DNA of 64,000 bases from Cohaesibacter sp. (lineage in GTDB: Bacteria; Pseudomonadota; Alphaproteobacteria; Rhizobiales; Cohaesibacteraceae), in the NCBI GenBank assembly GCA_025210795.1, contig JAOAQZ010000020.1, positions 124,001 through 188,000 on the forward strand. Direction: 5' to 3'. Position 1 is the first letter of the stretch, and each line of letters opens with the position of its first letter. Under the pieces are notes generated by a model. It searched no databases. It saw nothing but the letters and a program-made list of their open reading frames with translations, and was not told the DNA's origin. Below, piece by piece: positions 45,233 to 53,981 of the stretch. The position numbers and the translations under genes are program-made.

Positions 45233-46521
45233 ACAACAACGGCCTGTGCCTGCTGTTCGCCAACTTCAAAGACGCGGCGATAGCGTTCAATCTCGGCTTT
45301 CGGGCCCAAGGCTTTATTGGGATTGTCCGAAAGCTTCACTGTCGGGCGACCATTGGCCGAGATGGCCTTGCAGACAAGAGAGAAGGGCGCCAACGCATCT
45401 TGCGGCACCAGATTGCGGAAATCATTGGTCAGCAAGGTTCCCCAACCAAAACTGATGCGGGCGCGCCCATGGAATTGCTGGTGCAGTTCCTTGATTTTTT
45501 CAACATCAAGTCCGTCAGAGAAAATGATGCGTTTCTCGCGTGGATCTTCCCCTCGTTCCTTCCACCACGAAATGGCTTTCTCTGCGCCGGTGGCCGGATC
45601 ACCACTGTCAATGCGGATGCCTGTCCAGCCCGCCAGCCAATCAGGGGCCCGCCGCAAAAATCCTTCGGTGCCATAAGTATCGGGCAAGATGATCAGGAGA
45701 TTGCCGTCATGCTCGTCCTGCCAATCACGCAAGACCTGATAGGGAGCATCGGCCAAATCAGCGTCCCCTTCGGCAAGGGCTGAATAGACCATAGGCAATT
45801 CGTGGGCATTGGTGCCAATGGCTTCAACCTCGCGCTGCTTGGCGATCTTGCAATTGGACGTGCCAACAAACTTGTCACCCAGCCCCTCCATCATCGCCTG
45901 AACGCACCAGTCCTGCCACAGGAAGGAGTGACGGCGACGGGTGCCGAAATCGGCAAGGGCCAAGCCTTCAACATCGCGCAATTGTTCAATCTTCTGCCAC
46001 AGCTTGGTCATGGCGCGGGCATAAAGCACCTGCAGCTCGAACTTGCCCATATCATGCAGCACCGCGCGGGAGCGCAGCTCCATCAAAACGGATAGAGCGG
46101 GAATTTCCCACATCATCACAGAGGGCCAGTCCCCCTCAAAGGTCAGCTCATATTGATCACCCACCCGCTCCAGATGATAGGGAGGAAGACGCAAGGCCTC
46201 GAACCATTCCATAAAGTCGGGGCGGAACATGGCGCGCTTGCCATAAAAGGTATTGCCGCGCAGCCAGGTGCTCTCACCACGAGACAGGGACAGGGTGCGA
46301 ATATGGTCAAGCTGCGCCCGCAATTCACCCTCGTCGATCAGATTGGCCAGAGGAATATGGGTGGAGCGATTGATCAGGCTGAATGTCACTTGGGTATCGG
46401 GCTTGTTCAAAAAGACCGATTGCGCCATCAGCAATTTGTAAAAATCGGTGTCAATCAGCGAACGCACAATGGGATCGATCTTCCATTTGTGATTGTAAAC
46501 GCGCGTTGCAAGATCCGTCAT
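45229..46521 (-). CDS. pncB: Nicotinate phosphoribosyltransferase
   Basis: A 430-residue enzyme forming nicotinate mononucleotide from nicotinate and PRPP. It has the N-terminal SLIDTDFYKLLMAQSVF, the histidine phosphorylated by ATP in FGTRRRHSFLWQDW, and the substrate/PRPP parts GIRIDSGDP and IIFSDGLDVEKI. The start at 46521 (MTDLATRVYN) was chosen as the family start; the longest frame adds 21 residues. It lies 94 bases downstream of pncA, which supplies its substrate. Confidence 0.94.
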   Translation of the reverse strand: MTDLATRVYNHKWKIDPIVRSLIDTDFYKLLMAQSVFLNKPDTQVTFSLINRSTHIPLANLIDEGELRAQLDHIRTLSLSRGESTWLRGNTFYGKRAMFRPDFMEWFEALRLPPYHLERVGDQYELTFEGDWPSVMMWEIPALSVLMELRSRAVLHDMGKFELQVLYARAMTKLWQKIEQLRDVEGLALADFGTRRRHSFLWQDWCVQAMMEGLGDKFVGTSNCKIAKQREVEAIGTNAHELPMVYSALAEGDADLADAPYQVLRDWQDEHDGNLLIILPDTYGTEGFLRRAPDWLAGWTGIRIDSGDPATGAEKAISWWKERGEDPREKRIIFSDGLDVEKIKELHQQFHGRARISFGWGTLLTNDFRNLVPQDALAPFSLVCKAISANGRPTVKLSDNPNKALGPKAEIERYRRVFEVGEQQAQAVVV

Positions 46522-46615
46522 GATCGCTTCATTCCTTGCGAGGGGCCTTGCCATCAAAGTCCTGAACCAAATTGTTTGGACCAATGGCGGGGAGGGAGGG
46601 CCGGCAGCTTGTTCG

Positions 46616-47239
46616 TTAGTCTTCCACTATCACACCATGGGCGTGCATGTCATCCAGTGCAGCCTGAAGAGAGCCATCAAGATCAATGGCGCGGCAGGCC
46701 GAAAGCCGCACCTTCACCTCAAAGCCCAGCTTTGCAGCATCAACGGCGCTATAGCGAACGCAATAGTCGGTGGCGAGGCCGCATAGAGTAAGAGTGGTAA
46801 TGCCAAGAGTGTTGAGATAGCCGTAAAGGCCCGTCGGAGTGGTCTGATCATTCTCCAAAAAGGCCGAATAGCTGTCAATTGCAGCATTCATCCCTTTGCG
46901 CAGCACCAGATTGGCGTTTTTTGTCTCAAGATCAGGGTGAAAAGCTGCCCCAATGGTGCCCTGAACGCAGTGGTCAGGCCACAGAACCTGCTCTCCATAG
47001 GGCATTCTGATAAGGGAATAGGGATCTTTGCCTTCATGTCGGGAGGCAAAGGAGCTGTGATGGGCGGGATGCCAGTCCTGAGTAAGAATAATGGTGGAAA
47101 ACTCGTCTTGCATGGCATTGACGCGCGACACAATGGCGGATCCATCAGGCACAGCCAGCGCGCCACCTTCGCAAAAGTCATTCTGTACATCAATGATAAG
47201 AAGGGCGCTTTTACGCCTTTCTAGATCTGATTGGCTCAT
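46616..47239 (-). CDS. pncA: Nicotinamidase
   Basis: A 207-residue isochorismatase-fold amidase that turns nicotinamide into nicotinate for NAD salvage. The catalytic triad is visible: aspartate in LLIIDVQNDFCEGG, lysine in LRKGMNAAIDSYSAF and cysteine in LATDYCVRYSAVD. The metal-binding histidines lie in TQDWHPAHHSSFA. The ribosome binding site AGGG ends 5 bases before the ATG and is inside the 3' arm of a perfect 17-bp inverted repeat, so initiation may be controlled by RNA structure or by a bound repressor. Confidence 0.94.
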   Translation of the reverse strand: MSQSDLERRKSALLIIDVQNDFCEGGALAVPDGSAIVSRVNAMQDEFSTIILTQDWHPAHHSSFASRHEGKDPYSLIRMPYGEQVLWPDHCVQGTIGAAFHPDLETKNANLVLRKGMNAAIDSYSAFLENDQTTPTGLYGYLNTLGITTLTLCGLATDYCVRYSAVDAAKLGFEVKVRLSACRAIDLDGSLQAALDDMHAHGVIVED

Positions 47240-47245
47240 AGCCGA

Positions 47246-47284
47246 CCCTATTTCTTTTGCTCATATCGAGCAAAAGAAATAGGG
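47246..47284 (-). promoter_or_regulatory. Perfect 17-bp inverted repeat covering the pncA ribosome binding site
   Basis: The arms at 47246-47262 and 47268-47284 are exact complements (one arm reads CCCTATTTCTTTTGCTC) around a five-base centre. The 3' arm, read on the minus strand, ends in AAATAGGG only six bases from the pncA ATG and so contains the likely Shine-Dalgarno sequence. There is no T run, so it is not a standard terminator. Possible roles are an operator for a repressor of NAD genes or an mRNA hairpin blocking translation. Confidence 0.75.
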
Positions 47285-47412
47285 CAAAATGGCTGAAAAA
47301 GCAAGGTGAAGCACCAAAGAAATCCTTTTTACGAAAAGGGAAGAGACAAATCGCGATTTAGCCCCCGCACGTTTAAAGAAAAAGGCAGGAGAAAAGAGAC
47401 TGAAAGCCGCGC

Positions 47413-47440
47413 ACAAAAAACCGGGCTCAAAGGCCCGGTT
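47413..47440 (-). terminator. Rho-independent terminator of the cytochrome c gene
   Basis: On the minus strand AACCGGGC pairs with GCCCGGTT (47440-47433 with 47426-47419) and is followed by TTTTG. It lies 60 bases after the cycM stop. Confidence 0.85.
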
Positions 47441-47501
47441 CTTATAAAATCTATCGTCACTATCCAGATGCCCTGATGGCTGCTGGATGGGGCGGCAGGA
47501 C

Positions 47502-48026
47502 CTATTTGAGGCTCTGCAGATAGCCAATCAGATTGGCGCGATCTTTGTCTTTTTTGAAGCCAGCAAAAGACATGGAAGTCTTTTTGATGAAATCTTTTGG
47601 CTTGGTCAGGAAGCCGTTGAGCTGGTCGGCATCCCAGACATTGCCTTCGGCATAAGCCTGCATGGCAGCGGAATATTTAAATCCGTCAACTGAAGCGGGC
47701 TGGCGACCGAACACACCAAAGAGGTTAGGACCAACTTTGTTTTTGCCGCCCTGATCAAAGGTGTGGCAGGCTGCGCATTTCTTGGTCAGCTTCTCACCGG
47801 CTGCCACATCAGCGGAAGCCAGAAGGGCCGCAAAATCAACCTCTGGGGCTTCTTCTTTTGCGGTATCAGCAGCAGGGGCTTCAGCGTCGGCCACAGCAAT
47901 TTCAAAGCCGGGCTTTTCAGGAACCTCTGAGTGAAAGATAAAGCTGCTCACCATACCGGTGATCATCACGATGATCAGCGCCAACAGCAGCGCACCAAAA
48001 GCTTTGTTCAGTTCGAAAAAATTCAT
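47502..48026 (-). CDS. cycM: Membrane-anchored cytochrome c (CycM-type)
   Basis: A 174-residue class I cytochrome c. An uncleaved hydrophobic anchor spans about residues 8-30, followed by an Ala/Glu/Pro-rich linker of about 45 residues. The heme motif CAACH is at 84-88, [12 protein letters not shown] comes after it, and the axial methionine is in SMSFAGFKK. Such proteins carry electrons from the bc1 complex to terminal oxidase at the periplasmic face. It is divergent from kdsB. The cycM-kdsB-pheA neighbourhood is common in Rhizobiales. Confidence 0.92.
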   Translation of the reverse strand: MNFFELNKAFGALLLALIIVMITGMVSSFIFHSEVPEKPGFEIAVADAEAPAADTAKEEAPEVDFAALLASADVAAGEKLTKKCAACHTFDQGGKNKVGPNLFGVFGRQPASVDGFKYSAAMQAYAEGNVWDADQLNGFLTKPKDFIKKTSMSFAGFKKDKDRANLIGYLQSLK

Positions 48027-48269
48027 CGGTCCTTGCTCCGGATTCCTTGCTTTGGGTCTTGTTTCGCTTTTGCCAGCCTGCGTGTCTGTGATCCCACATC
48101 AGTCCCAGTCACAGGAATTCGGCAGTGGCTCCACTTTTAGCCTTGCAATGCGTAAAGTCCAGCGGAAACTACTAGCTTTTACGGATAAATGTCCATAGGA
48201 ATAGCGGCTAAGATACCAAGACTTATGCCTTAGAAGGCATTTTTTCACGCAAATCTGGGGGAAATTGGT

Positions 48270-49019
48270 ATGCCACAATCACAGAAAACGCCGAATGTCG
48301 TGGTTTTGATACCTGCGCGCATGGCCTCAACCCGCCTTCCCGACAAGCCTCTGGCCGATATTGCTGGCGATCCGATGATCGTTCAGGTCTGGAGACGGGC
48401 GGTTGAAGCAGGGATAGGCACGGTTGTGGTTGCGGCAGATTGTCACGAAATTGCCCAAGCCGTCCGCAATGCAGGCGGTGATGCTGTGGTCACCAATCCA
48501 GATCATCCATCCGGCTCGGACCGGATTTTTGAGGCGCTTGAGCATCTCGACCCCAATGGTCAATATGACATCGTGGTCAATGTGCAAGGGGATCTGCCCA
48601 CCATTGATCCCGCAGTCATCAAGGCCTCTCTCGCACCGCTTTCAAGAGATGAGGTTGATATCGCAACCCTTGCAGTGGAGATCACCGAAGAGGATGAAAA
48701 AAGCAATCCCAATGTGGTGAAGGTCGTCGGCAGTCCCCTTGATCGCGATCATCTGCGGGCTTTGTATTTCACCCGCGCCACTGCTCCCTTTGGTGATGGC
48801 CCTCTTTATCATCATATCGGCCTTTATGCCTATCGCCGCTCGGCACTGGAGGCTTTTGTCAATCTGTCTGAAAGCCCGCTTGAGAAACGCGAAAAGCTGG
48901 AGCAATTGCGCGCTTTGGAAGCAGGCATGCGCATTGATGTCGCCATCGTCGAGGATGTTCCCTTGGGGGTAGACACACCACAGGATCTTGAAAAAGCAAG
49001 AAAGATCCTGTCTCAATAA
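48270..49019 (+). CDS. kdsB: 3-deoxy-manno-octulosonate cytidylyltransferase
   Basis: A 249-residue enzyme that activates Kdo with CTP for lipopolysaccharide core synthesis in the cytosol. The N-terminal [20 protein letters not shown] is the nucleotide-binding signature. [18 protein letters not shown] and [13 protein letters not shown] carry the substrate and metal residues, and the C terminus has [14 protein letters not shown]. Its presence implies a Gram-negative outer membrane with Kdo-containing LPS. It starts 243 bases after the divergent cycM start. Confidence 0.94.
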   Translation: MPQSQKTPNVVVLIPARMASTRLPDKPLADIAGDPMIVQVWRRAVEAGIGTVVVAADCHEIAQAVRNAGGDAVVTNPDHPSGSDRIFEALEHLDPNGQYDIVVNVQGDLPTIDPAVIKASLAPLSRDEVDIATLAVEITEEDEKSNPNVVKVVGSPLDRDHLRALYFTRATAPFGDGPLYHHIGLYAYRRSALEAFVNLSESPLEKREKLEQLRALEAGMRIDVAIVEDVPLGVDTPQDLEKARKILSQ

Positions 49020-49076
49020 AGACTTTGATTTTAACTTGAACCAACAGATCACATGGATCACGGAGTGACAGCAATC

Positions 49077-49964
49077 ATGACCACCAAGAAAGTCGTTTTT
49101 CAGGGAGAACCGGGAGCCAATTCGCACATTGCTTGCAAGAATGTGTTTCCTGAGTTTGAAGCGGTCCCGATGGCGACTTTTGAAGATTGCTTTAACGCCA
49201 TCCAGAATGACAGTGCCGATCTGGGCATGATTCCGGTGGAGAATTCGGTCGCGGGCCGCGTGGCCGATATCCACCACCTCATGCCCACATCGGGTTTGCA
49301 TATCATTGGCGAATATTTCCTGCCCATCCATCACCAGCTTGTCGGGCTTCGCGGCACCAAGCTGGAGGATATCCAGTCCGTGCAGAGCCATGTGATGGCC
49401 CTTGGCCAATGCCGCAAGGTCATTCGCTCACTTGGTATCAAGGCTGTGATCGGGGCTGATACTGCAGGCTCTGCCCGCCAGATTGCCGAATGGGGCGACC
49501 CGACAAAGGCTGCCATCTCGTCGGATCTGGCCGCAGATATTTATGATCTGGATGTGTTGAAACAGGATGTGGAGGATGAAGACCACAACACCACCCGCTT
49601 CATCATCCTCTCAAAATATCCCATCAAGGCGGATGCGGGCAACGGACCGGTTGTCACCACCTTTGTCTTTCGGGTGCGCAACGTGCCTGCCGCCCTCTAT
49701 AAAGCCATGGGCGGTTTCGCCACCAATGGCGTGAACATGACAAAGCTGGAGAGCTACCAGACCGGCGGCAAATTCTTTGCAACCCAATTCTATGCCGATA
49801 TCGAGGGCCATCCCGATGATGCCAATGTGAAACTGGCACTGGAGGAGTTGGAATTTTTCTGCGCCGAACTGAAAATTCTGGGTGTCTATTCCGCGCACGA
49901 ATATCGCCATATCAATGCTGAGCCAAAAGAAAACCGCGCCTTGCGTCCAAGCCCGGGAATTTAG
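49077..49964 (+). CDS. pheA: Prephenate dehydratase
   Basis: A 295-residue enzyme converting prephenate to phenylpyruvate in phenylalanine synthesis. The catalytic domain starts VVFQGEPGANSHIA and includes VENSVAGRVADIHHLM and the conserved NTTRFIILSK. The C-terminal ACT domain has KLESYQTGGKFFATQFYAD, where phenylalanine inhibits. No chorismate mutase domain is attached. ATG 49077 has GGAG upstream; ATG 49053 is an alternative that adds eight residues. An AT-rich unrelated gene begins 3 bases after the stop. Confidence 0.93.
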   Translation: MTTKKVVFQGEPGANSHIACKNVFPEFEAVPMATFEDCFNAIQNDSADLGMIPVENSVAGRVADIHHLMPTSGLHIIGEYFLPIHHQLVGLRGTKLEDIQSVQSHVMALGQCRKVIRSLGIKAVIGADTAGSARQIAEWGDPTKAAISSDLAADIYDLDVLKQDVEDEDHNTTRFIILSKYPIKADAGNGPVVTTFVFRVRNVPAALYKAMGGFATNGVNMTKLESYQTGGKFFATQFYADIEGHPDDANVKLALEELEFFCAELKILGVYSAHEYRHINAEPKENRALRPSPGI

Positions 49965-49967
49965 GGT

Positions 49968-50774
49968 ATGATTTGTCTTCAAGAATTTTGGAATGAGTAC
50001 AAGAGGGAAGCTTTCCCAAACATTCATCCGCAAGATAAGGATGTTTTTTTAAAGAATAGTAAGCAATGCTACCATCAAATAGAAAGTTATAAGGACTATT
50101 GCACGAAAGAGAGATTTCTCGCAGATTCAAGCACCTTTCTGCATCTTTCGCTTGATCCTGATCCATTTGCCGGGAATTTGGAAACAGCGGAAATTTTTAT
50201 ATTACTACTGAACCCTGGTTTTGGACCTAGTAGCTATTATTGGCAAGAATTTTCCAATCATGGGGAACTTCCAGATTGTCTCTCCATACGGGATGTAAAT
50301 CACTTCCCCAATAAGAACTTTGATCCAACCCGGTCGGCTGTCGGGGATTTTCTATGGTGGCAAAGAAAATTTGATCCTTTAATCAGGCATATTTTGGCAG
50401 AGTACAAAACTAAAAAATATTGGGATGTTCTTTCTGTGCTATCTCATAAAATAGCATCTATCGAATTGTTCCCTTATGCTTCGCAGAGCTTTCGATGGAA
50501 GGCGTGGTATGATGATCTTAAATCAGTCAATGTAGCTCGAGATTATGTGAAGCAGAATTTAATTAAACGCGCTGCGAAAGGTGATATTACCTTGATTTGT
50601 CTTCGAGGTGCGGCGCGTTGGGGGTTGCGAAAAGACAGTGAAGTATTGCCATTGTGCCAGAATAGCGATTCAATCTGTATTTACGAACCTAAGGACGCCA
50701 GAGCCGCAGGGTTAGGGCCTAGAGCTTCCGGCGGAAAAGCAATAATTAAACAGCTGAAAAAATCTGTTTTGTAA
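49968..50774 (+). CDS. Uncharacterised AT-rich protein, possibly uracil-DNA-glycosylase-like fold
   Basis: A 268-residue soluble protein with no signal peptide or membrane segment. It is not securely recognised. Segments IFILLLNPGFGPSSYYWQEF, SIELFPYASQSFRWKAW and TLICLRGAARWGL recall the strand-loop pattern and NPG motif of the uracil-DNA glycosylase superfamily, but this is a weak inference. Base composition differs sharply from its neighbours (15 G/C in the 60 bases 50041-50100), pointing to transfer. The ATG follows TTTAGGG and lies only 3 bases after the pheA stop, so it may be read through from pheA. Confidence 0.7.
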   Translation: MICLQEFWNEYKREAFPNIHPQDKDVFLKNSKQCYHQIESYKDYCTKERFLADSSTFLHLSLDPDPFAGNLETAEIFILLLNPGFGPSSYYWQEFSNHGELPDCLSIRDVNHFPNKNFDPTRSAVGDFLWWQRKFDPLIRHILAEYKTKKYWDVLSVLSHKIASIELFPYASQSFRWKAWYDDLKSVNVARDYVKQNLIKRAAKGDITLICLRGAARWGLRKDSEVLPLCQNSDSICIYEPKDARAAGLGPRASGGKAIIKQLKKSVL

Positions 50775-50818
50775 AATAATAAAGTTTACTGAATCATCAG
50801 ACTTGCGCCGAGTAATAA

Positions 50819-50842
50819 CCCCCGCCATTGCTATGGCGAGGG
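50819..50842 (-). terminator. Possible terminator downstream of the Pit gene
   Basis: CGCCAT (50823-50828) pairs with ATGGCG (50833-50838), and CCC/GGG extends it after one mismatch. Read on the minus strand it is followed by TTATTAC, a weak U-rich tail, 37 bases after the transporter stop. On the plus strand it may also end the AT-rich gene. Confidence 0.5.
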
Positions 50843-50878
50843 CTGCAAGCATTTTATTGATACTGCTTGATCAGGTGG

Positions 50879-52450
50879 TTAGGGCAGCATCATGCCGCGA
50901 ATGGCAAAATAGAACAGCGCCGCCAACACGGCCGAGACCGGCACCGTGATAATCCAGGCAGAAGCAATCTTGAACAAAGAAGAACGCTTGACCAGCTGGC
51001 GCTTCAAAGCCTTGCGCAATTGTTTGCGCTGGGCCGCTGTGATGACAGCTTCCGGCCCCATTTCGCGTAGGGCATCCAGCATGCGGGATTTGTCTTCCGC
51101 AGGGGCGTTCTGGAAATCACGAAGGACGATTTCTACCTGATCGAAATTAGGCTCTCCCTCATGCTTGGCCAAAACATTCTCCACCACAATGCTCATGCGC
51201 TGCTCAAGGAACTCGCGCAAGAAGCCAACACCAAAGACAGCACCGAGCGCCACATGGGTGGAACTGATCGGCAAACCCAACTGGCTGGCAATAATCACGG
51301 TAATCGCGGCAGCCAGAGCAATGCAGAAGGCGCGGGAGCGATCCAGCTCGGTAATCTCGGAGCCAACGGTGCGGATCAGTTTTGGGCCGAACAGCGCAAG
51401 GCCAAAGGAGATGCCAAGCGCACCAATGACCATAACCCAGAGCGGAATGGAAACTTTGGATCCGCCATCACCTGTCGTCAAGACATCAACGATACCAGCA
51501 AGCGGACCAACTGCGTTGGCCACATCATTGGCACCATGGGCAAAAGACAGAAGGGCGGCTGCAAAAATCAGCGGGATGGTGAAGAGGTCATTCACACTGC
51601 CGCGATCTTGCTTAAGGCGCGGAATAGCTTTGGCGATGACTGGCTTGACGAGAAAATAACAAATGACAGCGGCCACAAAGCCGGCACCAAGTGCTGTTAC
51701 GAAATCAATCTTGATGAGCTTCTTGATGCCCTTGAGCGCCAGATAGGTGGTGAAGGCCCAGGCCATCAGTGAGATCATCACGGGCACGACTTTTTGCGCC
51801 TCGTCCAATGGATCCTTTTTGAAGAAGACCATCTTTTTGAGCGTATAAAGCGCAAGGGCTGCAATGATACCACCGGTCACAGGGGAGATGACCCAGGATG
51901 CAGCGATTTTGGTCATGGAACCCCAATTGACGATGTCCCAACCAGCAGCAGCAATGCCTGCCCCCATCACGCCACCCACGATGGAGTGTGTGGTGGAAAC
52001 CGGAGCACCCAGCCATGTGGCGGCATTCAGCCAGATAGCAGCGCCAAGCAGCGCCCCCATCATCACCCAGACAAAGGTGTCGGTGTCAGACAAGGTGGCG
52101 GGGTCGATAATGCCCTTTTTCACGGTTTTGACAACGTCACCACCCGCAATGATAGCCCCGCCCGCCTCAAAGATCGCGGCGATGAAAATAGCCATCGTGA
52201 GCGACATGGCAAAGGAGCCAACCGCAGGGCCAACATTGTTGGCCACATCATTGGCGCCGATATTAAGGGCCATATAGGCACCGATCACGGCAGCAGCAAT
52301 CAAAAGAAAGCTTTGCTCGACATGGGCAAACTGGGTGCCCGTATAAACCATCACTGCAACGATAAACAGAATGGCGGTTCCCAGACGGCCAACCTCTGAG
52401 CGGCTCAAATCTGTCGCGCTCTCGATTTTCAGATAATCTCTGACCTTCAT
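50879..52450 (-). CDS. Inorganic phosphate transporter (Pit family)
   Basis: A 523-residue membrane protein of the PHO4/Pit family. The two inverted-repeat signatures are LNIGANDVANNVGPAVGS near residue 62 and AHGANDVANAVGPLAGI near residue 310. Roughly eleven to twelve hydrophobic segments flank a cytoplasmic region (about residues 400-480) containing the charged EHEGEPNFDQVEIVLRDF. It imports phosphate or metal-phosphate with protons. A long N-terminal cytoplasmic stretch of about 22 residues precedes the first helix. No PhoU-like gene is adjacent. Confidence 0.9.
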   Translation of the reverse strand: MKVRDYLKIESATDLSRSEVGRLGTAILFIVAVMVYTGTQFAHVEQSFLLIAAAVIGAYMALNIGANDVANNVGPAVGSFAMSLTMAIFIAAIFEAGGAIIAGGDVVKTVKKGIIDPATLSDTDTFVWVMMGALLGAAIWLNAATWLGAPVSTTHSIVGGVMGAGIAAAGWDIVNWGSMTKIAASWVISPVTGGIIAALALYTLKKMVFFKKDPLDEAQKVVPVMISLMAWAFTTYLALKGIKKLIKIDFVTALGAGFVAAVICYFLVKPVIAKAIPRLKQDRGSVNDLFTIPLIFAAALLSFAHGANDVANAVGPLAGIVDVLTTGDGGSKVSIPLWVMVIGALGISFGLALFGPKLIRTVGSEITELDRSRAFCIALAAAITVIIASQLGLPISSTHVALGAVFGVGFLREFLEQRMSIVVENVLAKHEGEPNFDQVEIVLRDFQNAPAEDKSRMLDALREMGPEAVITAAQRKQLRKALKRQLVKRSSLFKIASAWIITVPVSAVLAALFYFAIRGMMLP

Positions 52451-52846
52451 ATTCCCCCCTCACACCAAAATGGGTTGTGCGCAGGCATCATCCATGTCGG
52501 CCCTGTTTTCGGGCCGAACTCCAGTCTCATGGCAAGAGGACCCTGCCAAGTCAGGTCTATGTCGTCTTTCATTTGAAAGTTATGAGCAAGATCAAATGAG
52601 CGGAAAACAGCCAGTTTTGCGCCAAAAAATGTTCATCTGCGCTCAAAATGAAACACTTGAAAATCAAAAGACGTACTGAGTGCTTTTAATTGAGGATAGA
52701 GGGGATTGTGGCAAAAAATGCTGGACAGCACTGAGTGCGCAAAATGAAAGAAAGAGGCTCAAAAAAGAGAATCACTTGGCCTTTTTTGCGCGCGCCCAAG
52801 CCCTCATACGCATCTGTTTATTGCCGGACAGGATTGCAAAAAAGCC
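52451..52846. other. 396-base gap upstream of the Pit gene, no gene seen
   Basis: Short plus-strand reading frames here lack family features or good ribosome binding sites and are not called. A hairpin TCGGCCC/GGGCCGA (52497-52503 with 52511-52517) lies 47 bases upstream of the Pit start and would be in its leader. The remainder is AT-rich and presumably holds the Pit promoter, which could not be placed. Confidence 0.4.
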
Positions 52847-53854
52847 CTATTCCATGGCCAGCCAGCCCTTGATCAACCAGGAGGCAATGGAAAAACTGTG
52901 GGGGACATGGGGCAGGGGATCATCCGCCGTGCGGGTGAGCATCTCGCGCACTTGCCCGCGGGTAAACCACTGGGCGTCACTCAGCTCGGTTTCATCAAGC
53001 TCGATCTGGTCGCTCGTTGCCTCGGCATAACAGCCCAGCATCAGGGATGAGGGAAAGGGCCAAGGCTGGCTGCCCGCATAGCGAACAGCATCGATATGAA
53101 TGCCCGCCTCTTCAAAAATCTCGCGCCGGACAGCCGCTTCAATGGTCTCGCCCTGTTCCATAAATCCGGCAAGGGTGGAATACATCGGCCCCTGAAAGCG
53201 CGTATGGTGGCCAAGAAGGCAGCGCTCGATACCCGCTTCATCCGTGTGAATGGCCAACATGATGACAACCGGATCGGTGCGCGGAAAATGCATGGCACCA
53301 CAAGACGGGCAGTCGCGTCGCGCCCCGCCCAAGGTTACCTCGGTCTTCTCTCCGCATTTTGCGCAAAATTGATGATTGGCATGCCAGAAAAGAAGGCTGC
53401 GACCCTGAGCCAATGCCCCCAATTGATCTGGCGGCACCAGTCCCTTGATACCAACGGCACGCAAAGACCATAACTCATATCCTTCAAGCTCGGGATCATT
53501 GCGAATGCCCTCTGCTTTCTCCTCAAGGCGAAGGGCTATTTCTTTCTTAAGAGGTGCGGCAAGGCGCGGGGCATCGTCCGCGCCGGGGTCTTTGCCCAAA
53601 AGGATGAGCTGATCAAGATCGGCCCCAAGCCTTTTGGCATCATTTAAGCTATAGAGCGCGCCATGGCCGGTCTCTGTCAGGGTCAGTAAAACCTTGTCGT
53701 GATGCAGCAGATAAAGCTGGGTCTCAGGCTGGGACAGGGCATCACTCAAGCTTTCCGGCCCCCGATGCTCGGTATCGCGCATTAAAGTGTTGGCGACATA
53801 TCCCACTCCATCCATAGGAGGAAGGCGATGCTGGGGGGCAAAAAGATCGGCCAT
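52847..53854 (-). CDS. nudC: NADH pyrophosphatase (NudC family)
   Basis: A 335-residue Nudix hydrolase. The zinc ribbon is CAKCGEKTEVTLGG followed by DCPSCGAMHFPRTDP. The Nudix box is GFMEQGETIEAAVRREIFEE ending AGI, and the NudC-specific SQPWPFPSSLMLGC lies just after. It hydrolyses NAD(H) to NMN(H) and AMP and may remove NAD caps from RNA. The start at 53854 was chosen because the longest frame begins with 50 residues of no recognisable character, and AGGA precedes this ATG. Confidence 0.92.
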   Translation of the reverse strand: MADLFAPQHRLPPMDGVGYVANTLMRDTEHRGPESLSDALSQPETQLYLLHHDKVLLTLTETGHGALYSLNDAKRLGADLDQLILLGKDPGADDAPRLAAPLKKEIALRLEEKAEGIRNDPELEGYELWSLRAVGIKGLVPPDQLGALAQGRSLLFWHANHQFCAKCGEKTEVTLGGARRDCPSCGAMHFPRTDPVVIMLAIHTDEAGIERCLLGHHTRFQGPMYSTLAGFMEQGETIEAAVRREIFEEAGIHIDAVRYAGSQPWPFPSSLMLGCYAEATSDQIELDETELSDAQWFTRGQVREMLTRTADDPLPHVPHSFSIASWLIKGWLAME

Positions 53855-53981
53855 GAAACTATCCTGAACTAGCGAAGCGGAATGGAGGGGAAGAAGAGGG
53901 AGGTGGGTGGGCCCTGATCCTTGCAGTAAGAGCGGCAAGAGGCAAGAAGGGGGTGAAAATTCCCCCTCGGTCCTGTGAGCC

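Noticed and set aside
52680..53030. A 116-residue plus-strand frame overlapping the end of nudC
   Set aside because: It overlaps the conserved nudC coding region, lacks a ribosome binding site and shows no domain.
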